Notes: a model not told the origin generated them from the sequence alone. Positions 44,443-53,521 are shown, counted from the stretch's first letter. The stretch is 64,000 bases of DNA from CALMEC01 sp963706315 (GCA_963706315.1 CAVPMA010000019.1:1-64000); one strand, 5' to 3'. Numbers and translations are program-made.

Positions 44443-45507
44443 CTAACCAGCGACGCCGACCGGCACCGACTCGCCGCCGGCGATGACCTTGCCCATCAGG
44501 TCGACGCAGCGGCGAACGTCCTCCACCCATGCGCCGAACCGGTCCGCGTGAAGCGCCTGCGGGCCGTCGCACAGGGCGTGCTCCGGCGACGGGTGCACCT
44601 CGACGATGAGGCCGTCCGCACCCGCGACGACCGCGGCGCGCGCCATGGGCAGGATCAGGTCGCGCTTCCCGGCCGCGTGGGACGGGTCGACGATCACCGG
44701 CAGGCTCGTGAGGCTCTTGGCCACGGGCACCGCGGAGATGTCGAGGGTGGAGCGGGTTGCCGTCTCGAACGTCCGGATGCCGCGCTCGCAGAGGATGATC
44801 TGGTCGTTGCCCTCCTTCGCGATGTACTCGGCGGAGAGCAGCCACTCCTCGATCGTGTTCGACAGGCCGCGTTTCAGCAGCACCGGCCGGCCGCACTTCC
44901 CGACCTCCTGGAGGAGGTCGAAGTTCTGCATGTTGCGTGCCCCGAGCTGGATGACGTCCGCCACCTCGAGGACGTCCTCGAGCTGCCGGATGTCCATGCA
45001 CTCGGTCACGATCGGAAGGCCGGTCTCCTCGCGCGCCTCGGCGAGGATCGCCAGGGCGGGCTTGCCGAGCCCCTGGAAGGTGTAGGGGGACGTACGCGGC
45101 TTGTACGCGCCGCCGCGCAGGAAGGTCGCGCCGGCGGCCTGGCAGACGCGTGCGGTCTCCAGCGTCTGCTCGCGGGTCTCCACCGTGCAGGGGCCGGCGA
45201 TCAGTCCGAAGTTGGTACCGCCGATCTTCCGGCCGCCGATCTCGAGCACCCGGTCCTCGCGCTGGAAGTCGCGCGACACGAGCTTGAACGGCTTGAGGAT
45301 CGGGACGACCTTCTCCACGCCGGGCTCGCCCTCGAGCGACATCGACGCGACGAGCTCGCGGTCGTCGCCGATCGCCCCGATGACCGTGACGAACTCGCCC
45401 CGGGAGACGTGCGCGCGCGCGCCGGCGGCCTCGATCCGTTCGACGACGTGGCGGATTTGCTCCTCGGTCGCCTCCTCCTGCATCACGATCATCATCCCGA
45501 CGGCCAT
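44443..45507 (-). CDS. aroF: 3-deoxy-7-phosphoheptulonate synthase, KDO8P-synthase-like type
   Basis: The first enzyme of the shikimate pathway (DAHP synthase). The 354-residue product has a ferredoxin-like N-terminal regulatory domain (residues about 1-75: MMIVMQEEATEEQIRHVVERI) and a barrel with LIAGPCTVE, RGGAYKPRTSPYTFQGLG, LLKRGLSNTIEEWLLSAEYI and VIVDPSHAAGKRDLI. This is the type I-beta class found in Thermotoga, Bacillus and many actinobacteria. It lies between hisC and tyrA in one operon. Confidence 0.95.
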   Translation of the reverse strand: MAVGMMIVMQEEATEEQIRHVVERIEAAGARAHVSRGEFVTVIGAIGDDRELVASMSLEGEPGVEKVVPILKPFKLVSRDFQREDRVLEIGGRKIGGTNFGLIAGPCTVETREQTLETARVCQAAGATFLRGGAYKPRTSPYTFQGLGKPALAILAEAREETGLPIVTECMDIRQLEDVLEVADVIQLGARNMQNFDLLQEVGKCGRPVLLKRGLSNTIEEWLLSAEYIAKEGNDQIILCERGIRTFETATRSTLDISAVPVAKSLTSLPVIVDPSHAAGKRDLILPMARAAVVAGADGLIVEVHPSPEHALCDGPQALHADRFGAWVEDVRRCVDLMGKVIAGGESVPVGVAG

Positions 45508-45515
45508 CCTTCGGT

Positions 45516-46634
45516 TCAGCTTTTCGACATGGAGTGGGTGGAGACCTGGCTCAGCGCGGCCAAGAACGCGTCGTTCTCCTGCGCGGCGCCGATCGTGAGC
45601 CGGATGGTGCCCGGCACACCCAACGCCGCTCCGTCACGAGCGATGACGCCGCGCCGGAGGAGATCCTCGTGGAGCGATCCCTCATCCGGCGTGTCGGAGT
45701 CCGCATGCAGCAGGATAAAGTTGGTTTGGCTCCGGGTAAAGGGCACGCCCAGTTCCGTGAGCGCCGCCTCCACCCGTCGCCGCTCGCCGAGGGTCTCGGT
45801 GACGCGCCGGGCGATCGCCGCGGGATGGCGCAGGCTCTCCAGGGCCGCCGCCTGTGCGAGGGCGTTCGTATTGAACGGCTGGCGCACCTTCTCGAGGGCC
45901 GTGATCCATCCGATGGAACCCACCCCGTAGCCGATGCGCAGGCCGCAGAGGCCGTACGCCTTGCTGAACGTCCTCGTCACGAGAAGGTTGGGACGCCACC
46001 GGGCGAGCGACATGACCCGGCCGGCGTCGGACTCGTCGACGAAGTCGTAGTACGCCTCGTCGACGAGCACGGCGAGGTCGTCAGGCACCAGGTCGAGGAA
46101 CCGCTCGATCGCATCGGCGCTCCGATACACCCCGGTGGGGTTGTTGGGGTTGCACACGATCATGAGGCGGGTGCGTTCGTCGACCGCGGCGGCCATGGCG
46201 TCCAGGTCGTGACCGGCGTCGGGCGCCAGCGGCACGGCGACGGCCACCGCGCCGCTCGTCGCCGCAAGGTGCGGGTAGATCGCGAAGGACGGGTCGGCGT
46301 GGACGACGGTCGTGCCCGGGTCGAGGAACGCCTGACCGGCGAGGAGGATCAGCTCGCACGAGCCGTTCCCGACAACGACCTGGTCCACGTCAACGCCGTG
46401 ACGCTCGGCGAGGGCCTCCCGAAGCGATCGGGCGTAGGCGTCCGGGTAGCGATTGAGTCCGGCGAGTCCCGCCTGCACGACCGCCTCGACCTGCGGGAGC
46501 GGCGGGAACGGGCTCTCGTTCGACGCGAGCCCGACCGCGGACTCCAGCCCGTAGCGCGCCAGCACCTCGGCCGTGGTGAGGCCGGGCTCGTACGTCGGGA
46601 TCGCCGTGAGGCGTGGTGAGACTCGGAGCGACAT
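45516..46634 (-). CDS. hisC: Histidinol-phosphate / aromatic aminotransferase
   Basis: A 372-residue class I/II PLP aminotransferase with ASNESPFPPLP, VGNGSCELI, CNPNNPTGVY, DEAYYDF and the PLP Lys at about residue 225 in RTFSKAYGL. HisC-family enzymes act on histidinol phosphate and often on prephenate or aromatic keto acids. Here it heads an operon with aroF and tyrA, so a role in Tyr/Phe synthesis is likely. TAGACT lies nine bases before the ATG, indicating a near-leaderless mRNA. Confidence 0.9.
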   Translation of the reverse strand: MSLRVSPRLTAIPTYEPGLTTAEVLARYGLESAVGLASNESPFPPLPQVEAVVQAGLAGLNRYPDAYARSLREALAERHGVDVDQVVVGNGSCELILLAGQAFLDPGTTVVHADPSFAIYPHLAATSGAVAVAVPLAPDAGHDLDAMAAAVDERTRLMIVCNPNNPTGVYRSADAIERFLDLVPDDLAVLVDEAYYDFVDESDAGRVMSLARWRPNLLVTRTFSKAYGLCGLRIGYGVGSIGWITALEKVRQPFNTNALAQAAALESLRHPAAIARRVTETLGERRRVEAALTELGVPFTRSQTNFILLHADSDTPDEGSLHEDLLRRGVIARDGAALGVPGTIRLTIGAAQENDAFLAALSQVSTHSMSKS

Positions 46635-46735
46635 CGCATGCCAAGTCTAGGCGCTGTCGCCCGACGCCGGCCATGCGTCGACTTGGGCCGGCGCTCCGAG
46701 CCCTCGACCACTGGGCGCAGCGGGAGCGCTGTGTC

Positions 46736-46741
46736 TATTAT
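46736..46741 (+). promoter_or_regulatory. Putative -10 box of the peroxiredoxin gene
   Basis: TATTAT in an unusually AT-rich stretch (46731-46770) about 95 bases before the peroxiredoxin ATG. No convincing -35 is seen. A longer leader is consistent with the Shine-Dalgarno at this gene. Confidence 0.35.
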
Positions 46742-46835
46742 CCGAATTACCTCCGACTTTATGTAGTTCACGGGGCCTCGTCGCGCTTGCGGCCGCCGGC
46801 GCGACCGGACCCCACTTCCGAAAGGGGACAGCAAG

Positions 46836-47495
46836 ATGGCTTTGCAGCTCGGCGAGACGGCACCTGACTTCGAGGCCGTGACGACTGAGGGAACGATCCG
46901 CTTCCACGACTGGATCGGCGATTCGTGGGCGGTGCTGTTCTCCCACCCGAAGGACTTCACCCCGGTGTGCACCACAGAGCTCGGTTACATGGCGAGGATC
47001 AAGCCGGAGTTCGACCGCAGGAACGTGAAGATCATCGGCCTCTCGGTCGACCCGGTCGAGAACCACGCGAAATGGGCGAAGGACATCGAGGAGACCCAGG
47101 GCTACGCGCCGAACTACCCGATGATCGGCGACGCCGACTTCAATGTCTCGAAGCTCTACGGGATGCTGCCGGAGAACACCGAGGGAGACGTGTACTCGCG
47201 GACTCCTGCGGACAACCAGACGGTGCGCAACGTCTTCGTGATCGGCCCGGACAAGAAGGTCAAGCTCGTACTGGTCTACCCCATGACGACGGGCCGGAAC
47301 TTCGACGAGGTAATCCGGGTCGTCGACTCGCTGCAGCTCACCGCCGAGCACAAGGTCTCCACGCCGGTGAACTGGCAGGAGGGCGACGACGTCATCATCG
47401 CCGGCTCCGTCTCGGACGACGAGGCCCGGGAGAAGTACCCCGAGGGCTGGGAGTCGCCGCGGCCCTACATTCGGATCGTGCCGCAGCCGAAGTAG
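46836..47495 (+). CDS. 1-Cys peroxiredoxin (PRDX6-like)
   Basis: A 219-residue peroxiredoxin that reduces hydrogen peroxide and organic peroxides. The peroxidatic Cys is about residue 45 in HPKDFTPVCTTELG, with IGLSVDPVENHAKWAKDI and the C-terminal extension (EGWESPRPYIRIVPQPK) of the PRDX6/AhpE-long group. No second Cys is present, so a 1-Cys mechanism is expected. GAAAGGGGACAGC precedes the ATG. Monocistronic, ending at a bidirectional terminator. Confidence 0.96.
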   Translation: MALQLGETAPDFEAVTTEGTIRFHDWIGDSWAVLFSHPKDFTPVCTTELGYMARIKPEFDRRNVKIIGLSVDPVENHAKWAKDIEETQGYAPNYPMIGDADFNVSKLYGMLPENTEGDVYSRTPADNQTVRNVFVIGPDKKVKLVLVYPMTTGRNFDEVIRVVDSLQLTAEHKVSTPVNWQEGDDVIIAGSVSDDEAREKYPEGWESPRPYIRIVPQPK

Positions 47496-47546
47496 CCGTC
47501 CTCGGGCCGCCTCGCACAGGCCTGGTCGGCCGATCGATTCAGCGCC

Positions 47547-47581
47547 GTCCCGGGCGATTAACAGTGTTAAGCGCCCGGGAC
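47547..47581. terminator. Bidirectional hairpin terminator
   Basis: A 35-base inverted repeat between convergent genes: outer stem GTCCCGGGCG/CGCCCGGGAC and an inner TTAACAGTGTTAA palindrome. It suits termination from both strands. Confidence 0.65.
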
Positions 47582-47601
47582 CGTACGACGCGGTCGGCGC
47601 G

Positions 47602-48276
47602 TCAGGCGCAGCGGCTGGAGTCGGCGCGCAGCTCCGCGAGCGCGTACATCGCGAGGTACGCCACGCCGATGAAGGCCGTGAACAGCACCGTCACGGCGAG
47701 GGGCTTCCCGATCGGGTCCCGGGCGATCGCGGCGACGTCGCCCAGGAGCGCCGACGGGTTCGTGAGCACGTCCCAGCTGTTCCAGCGGAGGAACCTGCCG
47801 AGGTAGATCCCGAGGCCCGACAGCACGGTCGTCGGGACCACGACGCCCCAACCCACCCCGGCTCCGAACCGTGCCCGCACCGCGCAATGCACGAGATACA
47901 GGGCCACCAGCCCGAGCAGCATCCCCGTCCAGGCGAACGACAGGTACGTCACCGCATCGAACCAGACCGGCGCCACCGCCCGTTCGCGGAAGTGGACCAG
48001 GTCGGTCACGATGTACGGCGCATTCGGGAGGAACACCAGCCACGCACCGAACAGCGCCACCTGCCACCCGTCGAGCCGGACGCGCTTCGCCCGGTCGTAG
48101 ATCACGAGCGCCAGCACGAACGGGATCCACGCCAGGAACAGATTCCACACCAGGTACCGGTGATACACCTCGCCGGAGAGCACCGGGCGAGCCAGGATCA
48201 TCGCCACGCAGAACGCCGATGCGAGCGCAAGCGCAACGAGGATGAGGGCGCGTGCCCGTGCCGGATGGGGGTTCAC
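47602..48276 (-). CDS. DUF1361 membrane protein
   Basis: A 224-residue membrane protein with about six hydrophobic segments and the DUF1361 pattern YLVWNLFLAWIPF, FLPNAPYIVTDLVHF and GIYLGRFLRWNSWD. Function is unknown. TACGCT lies seven bases before the GTG at 48276, so the mRNA is probably leaderless; it is separate from aroH upstream. Confidence 0.9.
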   Translation of the reverse strand: MNPHPARARALILVALALASAFCVAMILARPVLSGEVYHRYLVWNLFLAWIPFVLALVIYDRAKRVRLDGWQVALFGAWLVFLPNAPYIVTDLVHFRERAVAPVWFDAVTYLSFAWTGMLLGLVALYLVHCAVRARFGAGVGWGVVVPTTVLSGLGIYLGRFLRWNSWDVLTNPSALLGDVAAIARDPIGKPLAVTVLFTAFIGVAYLAMYALAELRADSSRCA

Positions 48277-48283
48277 ATGATCC

Positions 48284-48289
48284 AGCGTA
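48284..48289 (-). promoter_or_regulatory. -10 element TACGCT, leaderless-type
   Basis: TACGCT, seven bases, then GTG at 48276 on the minus strand; no Shine-Dalgarno. Confidence 0.5.
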
Positions 48290-48330
48290 GCCCTCCGGCT
48301 CGAGCCGGTCGAGCGGTGAAGGCGCGGCCG

Positions 48331-48699
48331 CTACTCGGGCAGGTCCATCCGAAGCTGCCGGGCCTCGCGCAGGTACACATGGCGGATCGCCCGGCCGTCC
48401 GGCGGGTAGCAGTGAACCAGGACGCGCACGCATCGCGGCATCGAACCGACCACCGGGATCTCCTGGGTACACAGCAGCGGGACGTTCGAAAGTCCGATCT
48501 CCCGGGCCGCGACCGCCGGGAAGTCCGACACGAGGTCGTGGGTGGTGGTGAAGATGATCGACACGATGTCGTCGCTCGTGAGGCCGTTGCGTTCGAGGAT
48601 CGCCTCGAGCAGCTCGGTGGTGCACCGGCGGATCTCCTCGCTGGTGTCCTGCGGGACGCTGATCGCCCCGCGGATCGCACGCAGCCGAACGTCGCTCAT
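48331..48699 (-). CDS. aroH: Chorismate mutase, AroH class
   Basis: A 122-residue monofunctional chorismate mutase of the Bacillus AroH trimer type: VRLRAIRGAISVPQDTSEEI, NGLTSDDIVSIIFTTTHDL, PLLCTQEIPVVGSMPRCVRVL and HVYLREARQLRMDL. It supplies prephenate to the TyrA encoded at 44 kb. Its start overlaps rluB by 4 bases, the last gene of the scpA-scpB-rluB-aroH operon. Confidence 0.95.
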   Translation of the reverse strand: MSDVRLRAIRGAISVPQDTSEEIRRCTTELLEAILERNGLTSDDIVSIIFTTTHDLVSDFPAVAAREIGLSNVPLLCTQEIPVVGSMPRCVRVLVHCYPPDGRAIRHVYLREARQLRMDLPE

Positions 48700-49409
48700 C
48701 GGTCGAGCTCCGCCAGGCGGCCGAGCCGCCGTAGCTCATCGGTGCTGAGGGGACGCCACTCGCCGGGGCGCAGCCGGCCCAGGCTGATCCCCGCGTAGCG
48801 GGAGCGGTGGAGCTTGATGACCGGATGCCCGACCGCCTCGCACATCCGGCGCACCTGGCGGTTGCGCCCCTCCGCGATCTCGATCTGCAGCCAGCTGCCA
48901 CCGGGATGGAGGCGCTCCATGCGCTCCACCGTGGCCGGGCTCGTGACGCCGTCCTCAAGCTCGACACCCCGGCGAAGCCGCCGGATCGCCTCGGCGGACA
49001 CGCGACCCTCCACCAGGGTGTCGTACACCTTCGGGACGCGGTAGCGCGGGTGCATCAGCCGGTGGGCGAGATCGCCGTCGTTCGTGATGAGCAGCGCCCC
49101 GGTGGTGTTGATGTCGAGCCGGCCGACCGGGTAGAGGCGCACATCCGACGGCAGCCCGTCGAGCACGGTGGGCCGGCCCTCGGGGTCGCTCACGGTCGAG
49201 ACGGTGCCCATGCGCTTGTTGAGCAGGTAGGTCGAGGTGGTCTCCGCCGCGATGCGGCGGCCGTCCACGGTGATCTCGTCGGTCTCGCCGACGTCCTGGC
49301 CGATGTGTGCGAGCTCGCCGTTGACCCTCACACGGCCCTCTTCGACGAGCCGCTCGGCGGCCCGGCGGCTCGCGACCCCGGCGAGGGCGAGAGCACGCTG
49401 CACCCTCAT
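48696..49409 (-). CDS. rluB: Pseudouridine synthase, RsuA/RluB family
   Basis: A 237-residue enzyme with an N-terminal S4 RNA-binding domain (VQRALALAGVASRRAAERLVEEG) and the catalytic Asp at about residue 99 in VGRLDINTTGALLITNDGDLA, then EGRNRQVRRMCEAVGHPV. It modifies rRNA; RluB (23S) is most likely in this position after scpB. It overlaps scpB by 4 bases. Confidence 0.93.
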   Translation of the reverse strand: MRVQRALALAGVASRRAAERLVEEGRVRVNGELAHIGQDVGETDEITVDGRRIAAETTSTYLLNKRMGTVSTVSDPEGRPTVLDGLPSDVRLYPVGRLDINTTGALLITNDGDLAHRLMHPRYRVPKVYDTLVEGRVSAEAIRRLRRGVELEDGVTSPATVERMERLHPGGSWLQIEIAEGRNRQVRRMCEAVGHPVIKLHRSRYAGISLGRLRPGEWRPLSTDELRRLGRLAELDR

Positions 49410-50023
49410 GCGTCGTCTGGCGCGGGTGCCGGAACTTCCTGTAGCGGCACCGGTCCCGTCGGCCCGAGGTGTCCCGCGTCGACGAGGCGGCGGCGGAGCT
49501 CCTCCGCCTGCGGACCGGCGAGCTCGAAGCGGTCGATCGGCGGGAGGTCGTCGGTGCTCGCAAGGCCGAAGCGCTCCTGGAACGCCCGGGTGGTGCGATA
49601 GCGCATCGCCCCGGTCGACGCGGCTCGCCCGGCCTCCTCGAGCAGCCCTCGCTCGACGAGGTTCGCGACGGTGGAGTCGACCGACACTCCGCGCAGGCGG
49701 CCGATGTCGGGCCGGCTGACCGGCTCGAGATAGGCGACCACCGCGAGCGTCTCGAGGGCCGCCGGCGAGAGTCGATCCTCGGGAGGACGCTGGCGGAGCC
49801 GATCACAGACGTCTTCGAGATCGGCCCGGGTGCGGAGCGCGTAGCCCCCGGCCACCTCGGCGATCTGAAGGCCGCTGTCCTCGTCGTGGCGTGCGTCGAG
49901 CTCGGCGAGGGCCTCGTGGACCTCTCCCACCTCGACTTCCAGGAGCTCGGCGAGCACTTCCACCGCGAGCGGTTCCGGGCTCAGGAACAGCAACGCCTCG
50001 ACCTTCCGGGCCGTCGACGTCAT
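49406..50023 (-). CDS. scpB: Segregation and condensation protein B
   Basis: A 205-residue ScpB with two winged-helix domains: KVEALLFLSPEPLAVEVLAELLEV, GGYALRTRADLEDV, LSPAALETLAVVAYLEPVSRPDIGRLRGV. It completes the SMC-ScpA-ScpB complex. 4-base overlaps with scpA and rluB. Confidence 0.95.
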   Translation of the reverse strand: MTSTARKVEALLFLSPEPLAVEVLAELLEVEVGEVHEALAELDARHDEDSGLQIAEVAGGYALRTRADLEDVCDRLRQRPPEDRLSPAALETLAVVAYLEPVSRPDIGRLRGVSVDSTVANLVERGLLEEAGRAASTGAMRYRTTRAFQERFGLASTDDLPPIDRFELAGPQAEELRRRLVDAGHLGPTGPVPLQEVPAPAPDDA

Positions 50024-50733
50024 CGGCGCGCGATGGTGATGTCGCCGAACGGCACGGCCTGCGCGAGGCGCACCTCGCCACGACGAGCGAGCTCGAGCGC
50101 CGCGACGAGCGTGAGGGCCTCCTCCAGCGGGCCACGCCCTTCGACCATGGCGTCGAAGCTCACCTCGCGCCCGGCGGCGAGCGCCTGATTGAGCCGCCCG
50201 AGGAGCTCGGGCATGCTGACCCGCGCGGCACCCATATGGGAGAGGGACGGCTCGGGCCGCGCGTTGAGCATCCGCTGGAGCGCCACGAGCAGCTCGTGCG
50301 GGTCACCCGGGGGCGGCGGTGGCGCCGGTCCAAGCTCGAGCGGGACGCGCCGGTAGCGATAGCCCGCGCTCGCCTCGGCCTGCCGCGCGAGCCACGCGGC
50401 GGCGGCCTGGAACGGTGCGTACGCGATGAGCCGGGCGACCAGGCGCTCGCGCGCCTCCGCGGCGTCCGGATCGGGCTCGTCCTCCTCGGGCTCGCCGAGG
50501 AGCCGCCGCGCCTTGAGCTCGGCCACGGCTGCGAGCACGACCACCAACTCGCTGGTCGTCGCCGCGTCCCACCGTTCGCCCGCATGCTCGCCGAGGGCGG
50601 CGTGGATGAGCTCGGCGAGCGGAAGCTCGAAGAGGTCGACCTCCTCGCGGATTACGAGGGTCAGGAGGAGGTCGAACGGCCCCTGGAACAGGTCGAGTTC
50701 GACGTCCTGCTGGAGTGGATCCGCGACCGGCAT
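50020..50733 (-). CDS. scpA: Segregation and condensation protein A
   Basis: ScpA is the kleisin bridging the SMC heads. The 237-residue product shows VELDLFQGPFDLLLTLVIREEVDLFELPLAELI and a C-terminal winged helix (LTLVAALELARRGEVRLAQAVPFGDI). The ATG at 50733 is preceded by TATGCT with a seven-base spacer, so it is leaderless; a second ATG at 50745 lies within that box. The frame is open far upstream, but that is unrelated sequence. Confidence 0.94.
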   Translation of the reverse strand: MPVADPLQQDVELDLFQGPFDLLLTLVIREEVDLFELPLAELIHAALGEHAGERWDAATTSELVVVLAAVAELKARRLLGEPEEDEPDPDAAEARERLVARLIAYAPFQAAAAWLARQAEASAGYRYRRVPLELGPAPPPPPGDPHELLVALQRMLNARPEPSLSHMGAARVSMPELLGRLNQALAAGREVSFDAMVEGRGPLEEALTLVAALELARRGEVRLAQAVPFGDITIARR

Positions 50734-50740
50734 CGGGGCG

Positions 50741-50746
50741 AGCATA
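50741..50746 (-). promoter_or_regulatory. -10 element TATGCT, leaderless-type
   Basis: TATGCT, seven bases, then ATG 50733 of scpA on the minus strand. It would drive scpA-scpB-rluB-aroH. Confidence 0.55.
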
Positions 50747-50842
50747 CCGTCGGCCCCGGCGAGCGTTCGTCGTCCGGCGGCGTCCGACTCGCGCGACGGG
50801 AGCGAGCCGGAAACGCCCGCTCCCCCTCGCGCGGCCCACCGA

Positions 50843-51126
50843 TCAGTGGGCGGGCGTACCGATGTGCCGGCGCCAGTGGACGGTGAGGATCGAGCCGGCC
50901 CCGAGCAATGCCACGCCCGCCGCCGCGGCGAAGCCGACACCGGCGTCCGTCCAGTCGAAACCGGTCTGCTCCTTCGATGACGATCGGTCGCGATGGCAGC
51001 ACGATGGGGGGACCTTGGGTGCCGGGGACTCTGCGCCGGGCTCGGCGGGATGTTGGCCTGCGCCGCGACTGGTGCGAGCGCGGCGACGGCGAGGCCGATG
51101 ACGATCCGGTGGCCTGTGTGGTTCAG
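50843..51126 (-). pseudogene. Small secreted, tail-anchored protein split by a frameshift
   Basis: A GAAGGAGGAGAG Shine-Dalgarno directly precedes CTG AAC at 51126. The first frame gives a signal-like segment (HRIVIGLAVAALAPVAAQA). After about 51060 the similarity to a typical product moves one frame over (AESPAPKVPPSCC ... FDWTDAGVGFAAAAGVALLGAGS) with a C-terminal transmembrane span and a basic end, stopping at 50843. Such short signal-plus-anchor proteins are common in actinobacteria and have no known function. One base appears to be missing between the parts, and no standard start codon is present. Confidence 0.5.
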
Positions 51127-51294
51127 CTCTCCTCCTTCGGGGTTGACCTTCGCGCCCACGCTCCCCAACCAGGCCAAACAATCCCCAAACCAGCGCCAAA
51201 TGGACGCCAAACGAACGCGATCCTGCAGAAGGTCTGGCGCGCTACGCACCGGGCGCTTGCGACAGCTCGGGTATCGGGCAACCGCGCGGGTAGC

Positions 51295-51668
51295 CGCGCC
51301 GAGGAATGGCAGGCGACGGCCTACGAGCCCAAGGAGGGCACACCGATCCAGGCGGGCCTGTCGGTCCGGGCCATCGACTACCCGGCGCCATCGACGTTCT
51401 TCGACCAGCTCCGGTGCGGGGTCGCCGATCCGGCGCGCTTCTGCGACCCGGCGATCGACCGCAGATGGACGAGGCGCTCGAGCTCCAGGCGACCGACCCG
51501 GCCGCCGCTGACAAGCTGTGGGCGAAGATCGACCGGGACATCACCGACCAGGCCCCCTGGATCGGGTACGCGACTCCCCGCAAGGTCAACTTCGTCGGGA
51601 GCCGGGTGGGCAACTTCCAGTTCCACCCGGTCTGGTGGACACTGCTCGACCAGCTCTGGGTCCGGTAG
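51295..51668 (+). pseudogene. C-terminal remnant of a family 5 ABC solute-binding protein
   Basis: One frame reads DYPAPSTFFDQLRCG and RFCDPAIDR. After about 51462, the next frame reads MDEALELQATDPAAADKLWAKID, DQAPWIGYATPRKVNFVGSRVGN and ends HPVWWTLLDQLWVR. Together these are the last 120 or so residues of peptide/nickel-type extracellular binding proteins (usual pattern DYPAPSNFF ... FCDPAID ... LLDQLWVR). One missing base joins the frames, and the other roughly 400 residues are absent. A decayed gene, convergent with trpS. Confidence 0.75.
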
Positions 51669-51675
51669 CCGGAAG

Positions 51676-52674
51676 CTAGTGCGTGCCCAACAGCCCCAGG
51701 GCCTCTCGCACCCGTGACATCGTCCGCTCGGCGAGCTCCCGAGCGCGATCGGCCGACCACCTGAAGGCCCGCTCGACCTCGCCGGGATCGGCCGCGAGCT
51801 CGGCGTGCCGTGCCTGGATCGGCTCGAGGTACGCGACGACCGCGTCGAGCACGTCGCGCTTGAACGGCCCGTACTGGCTGCCCGCGTACCTCGCCTCGAG
51901 GTCGCCGACCTGTGTGTCGGTGACCGCGGCCATGATCTCCAGCAGGGCCGTCACGCCGGGCTTGTCGTCGGCCGCGCGCACCTCCGAGCCCGAGTCGGTG
52001 ACCGCGCCCATGATCTTCTTCTTGATGCGCGACGGTGGGTCGGCCAGCCAGATCGTGCCGAGCTCCGTCCCACCCGTCTTCGACATCTTCTTCGTGGGCT
52101 CCTGGAGGTCCATGATGCGCGCCCCGACCCGCGGGATCGACGCCTGCGGGACGACGAACGTCTCGCCGAAGCGGCCGTTGAAGCGGATCGCGATGTCCCG
52201 CATGAGCTCGAGGTGCTGGCGCTGGTCGTCGCCGACCGGTACCCGGTGGGCGTTGTAGAGGAGCACGTCGGCGGCCTGCAGCACCGGGTAGTCGAACAGC
52301 CCGACGCTCACGGACTCCTGCCCGCGGGACTTCTCCTTGAACTGGGTCATCCGGCTCACCTCGCCGAAGGTGGCGACGGAGTTGAGGAACCAGGCGAGCT
52401 CGGTGTGCTCCCGCACGTGGCTCTGCACGAACAGGATGCTGCGCTCGGGGTCGACGCCCACGGCCATGAGCAGGGTCCCCATCGCGAGTGTCGCGCGCCG
52501 CAGCTCCTCCGGCTCGTACGGAACGGTGATCGAGTGGAGGTCGACCACGCAGTACATGCACTCGTGGGAATCCTGGTCGGCGACCCAATGGCGAAATGCG
52601 CCGAGCAGGTTGCCGAGGTGGGCGGCGCCGGTGGGCTGGACGCCCGAGAAGACACGTTCGCGTGCGGTTGCCAT
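51676..52674 (-). CDS. trpS: Tryptophanyl-tRNA synthetase
   Basis: A 332-residue class I synthetase charging tRNA-Trp. It shows FSGVQPTGAAHLGNLLGA (HIGH-like), YNAHRVPVGDDQRQHLELMRDIA, the KMSKS motif as KKMSKTGG, and the C-terminal anticodon domain. TAGCAT lies nine bases before the ATG at 52674, implying a very short leader. No Trp attenuator is seen. Confidence 0.96.
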   Translation of the reverse strand: MATARERVFSGVQPTGAAHLGNLLGAFRHWVADQDSHECMYCVVDLHSITVPYEPEELRRATLAMGTLLMAVGVDPERSILFVQSHVREHTELAWFLNSVATFGEVSRMTQFKEKSRGQESVSVGLFDYPVLQAADVLLYNAHRVPVGDDQRQHLELMRDIAIRFNGRFGETFVVPQASIPRVGARIMDLQEPTKKMSKTGGTELGTIWLADPPSRIKKKIMGAVTDSGSEVRAADDKPGVTALLEIMAAVTDTQVGDLEARYAGSQYGPFKRDVLDAVVAYLEPIQARHAELAADPGEVERAFRWSADRARELAERTMSRVREALGLLGTH

Positions 52675-52752
52675 CGCCGGTCGATGCTAATGCACCCGTC
52701 CGGACAGTCTCGCCGCGGGCCCGCCAAAGACAGGTGCGGGTGGCTGCGCCCC

Positions 52753-52758
52753 TACAAT
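52753..52758 (+). promoter_or_regulatory. -10 element TACAAT, leaderless-type
   Basis: TACAAT, close to the housekeeping consensus, then seven bases and the GTG at 52766. Confidence 0.6.
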
Positions 52759-52765
52759 CCCGCCG

Positions 52766-53509
52766 GTGTCGATCTCCCTGCCGCCCCCCACACCCGTGTC
52801 GGAGCGCACCGCCAAGAGGATCGTCGGCCCCGTCCTGATCGTGCTCGCCTCGTTCGCAGTGGCGACCATCCTCTACGGCATCCTGATCGGCGCGGGCCTG
52901 TCGGAGGACTCCGCCGCGGCCCTCGCCCAGGCGGTCGGGGGGCTCGCGATCCTCGGCCTGGGACTCCGCTCCTACTCACGCCTGCCCAATCACGAGAGGC
53001 GCCTCGTCTTCGCGCCGAAGCGCTCATACGGCATCTGCATCCTGACCGGGATCGGGCTCGCGTTCGTGTTGCGGATCGTCGCGGGCGTCACGATCAGCAT
53101 CGGGCAGGCCGTCGACCCGAGCCTGTGCCACCAGCTGCTCACTCTCGACGATGCGGTCCCCACGGTGATGTGGCACAAGGTCCTCCTCGCGATCTCCCTC
53201 ATCGTGCTCGCGCCGCTCGGCGAGGAGCTCGTGTTCCGCGGCCTCTTCTTGCGGGGCCTCGTCCGCGAGCTGACGTTCCCCGCCGCCGCCGTGATCTCCG
53301 GCGTAGCCTTCGCGGTCCTGCACCCGCAGTACTGGACGATCTGGCCCCTCCTGATCGCCATCTCGGTCTTCGGCATCGTCGCGGCGCTCGTCTACCGGCG
53401 GCTGGGCTATCCCGCCAACGTCGCGATGCACATCGTGTTCAACCTGGTCACGGCGATCTTCCTGTTCGGCGACTTCGGGATCGACCAGAGCGACGCCAGG
53501 TGCGACTGA
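52766..53509 (+). CDS. CPBP family intramembrane metalloprotease
   Basis: A 247-residue membrane protein with about six to seven spans and the CPBP/Abi motifs LGEELVFRGLFLRGL (EExxxR), VAFAVLHPQYW (FxxxH) and NVAMHIVFN (HxxxN). Relatives include CAAX prenyl proteases and proteins implicated in bacteriocin self-immunity; the substrate here is unknown. Leaderless start with TACAAT-N7-GTG. Confidence 0.92.
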   Translation: MSISLPPPTPVSERTAKRIVGPVLIVLASFAVATILYGILIGAGLSEDSAAALAQAVGGLAILGLGLRSYSRLPNHERRLVFAPKRSYGICILTGIGLAFVLRIVAGVTISIGQAVDPSLCHQLLTLDDAVPTVMWHKVLLAISLIVLAPLGEELVFRGLFLRGLVRELTFPAAAVISGVAFAVLHPQYWTIWPLLIAISVFGIVAALVYRRLGYPANVAMHIVFNLVTAIFLFGDFGIDQSDARCD

Positions 53510-53521
53510 GAGGAGTCGGCG

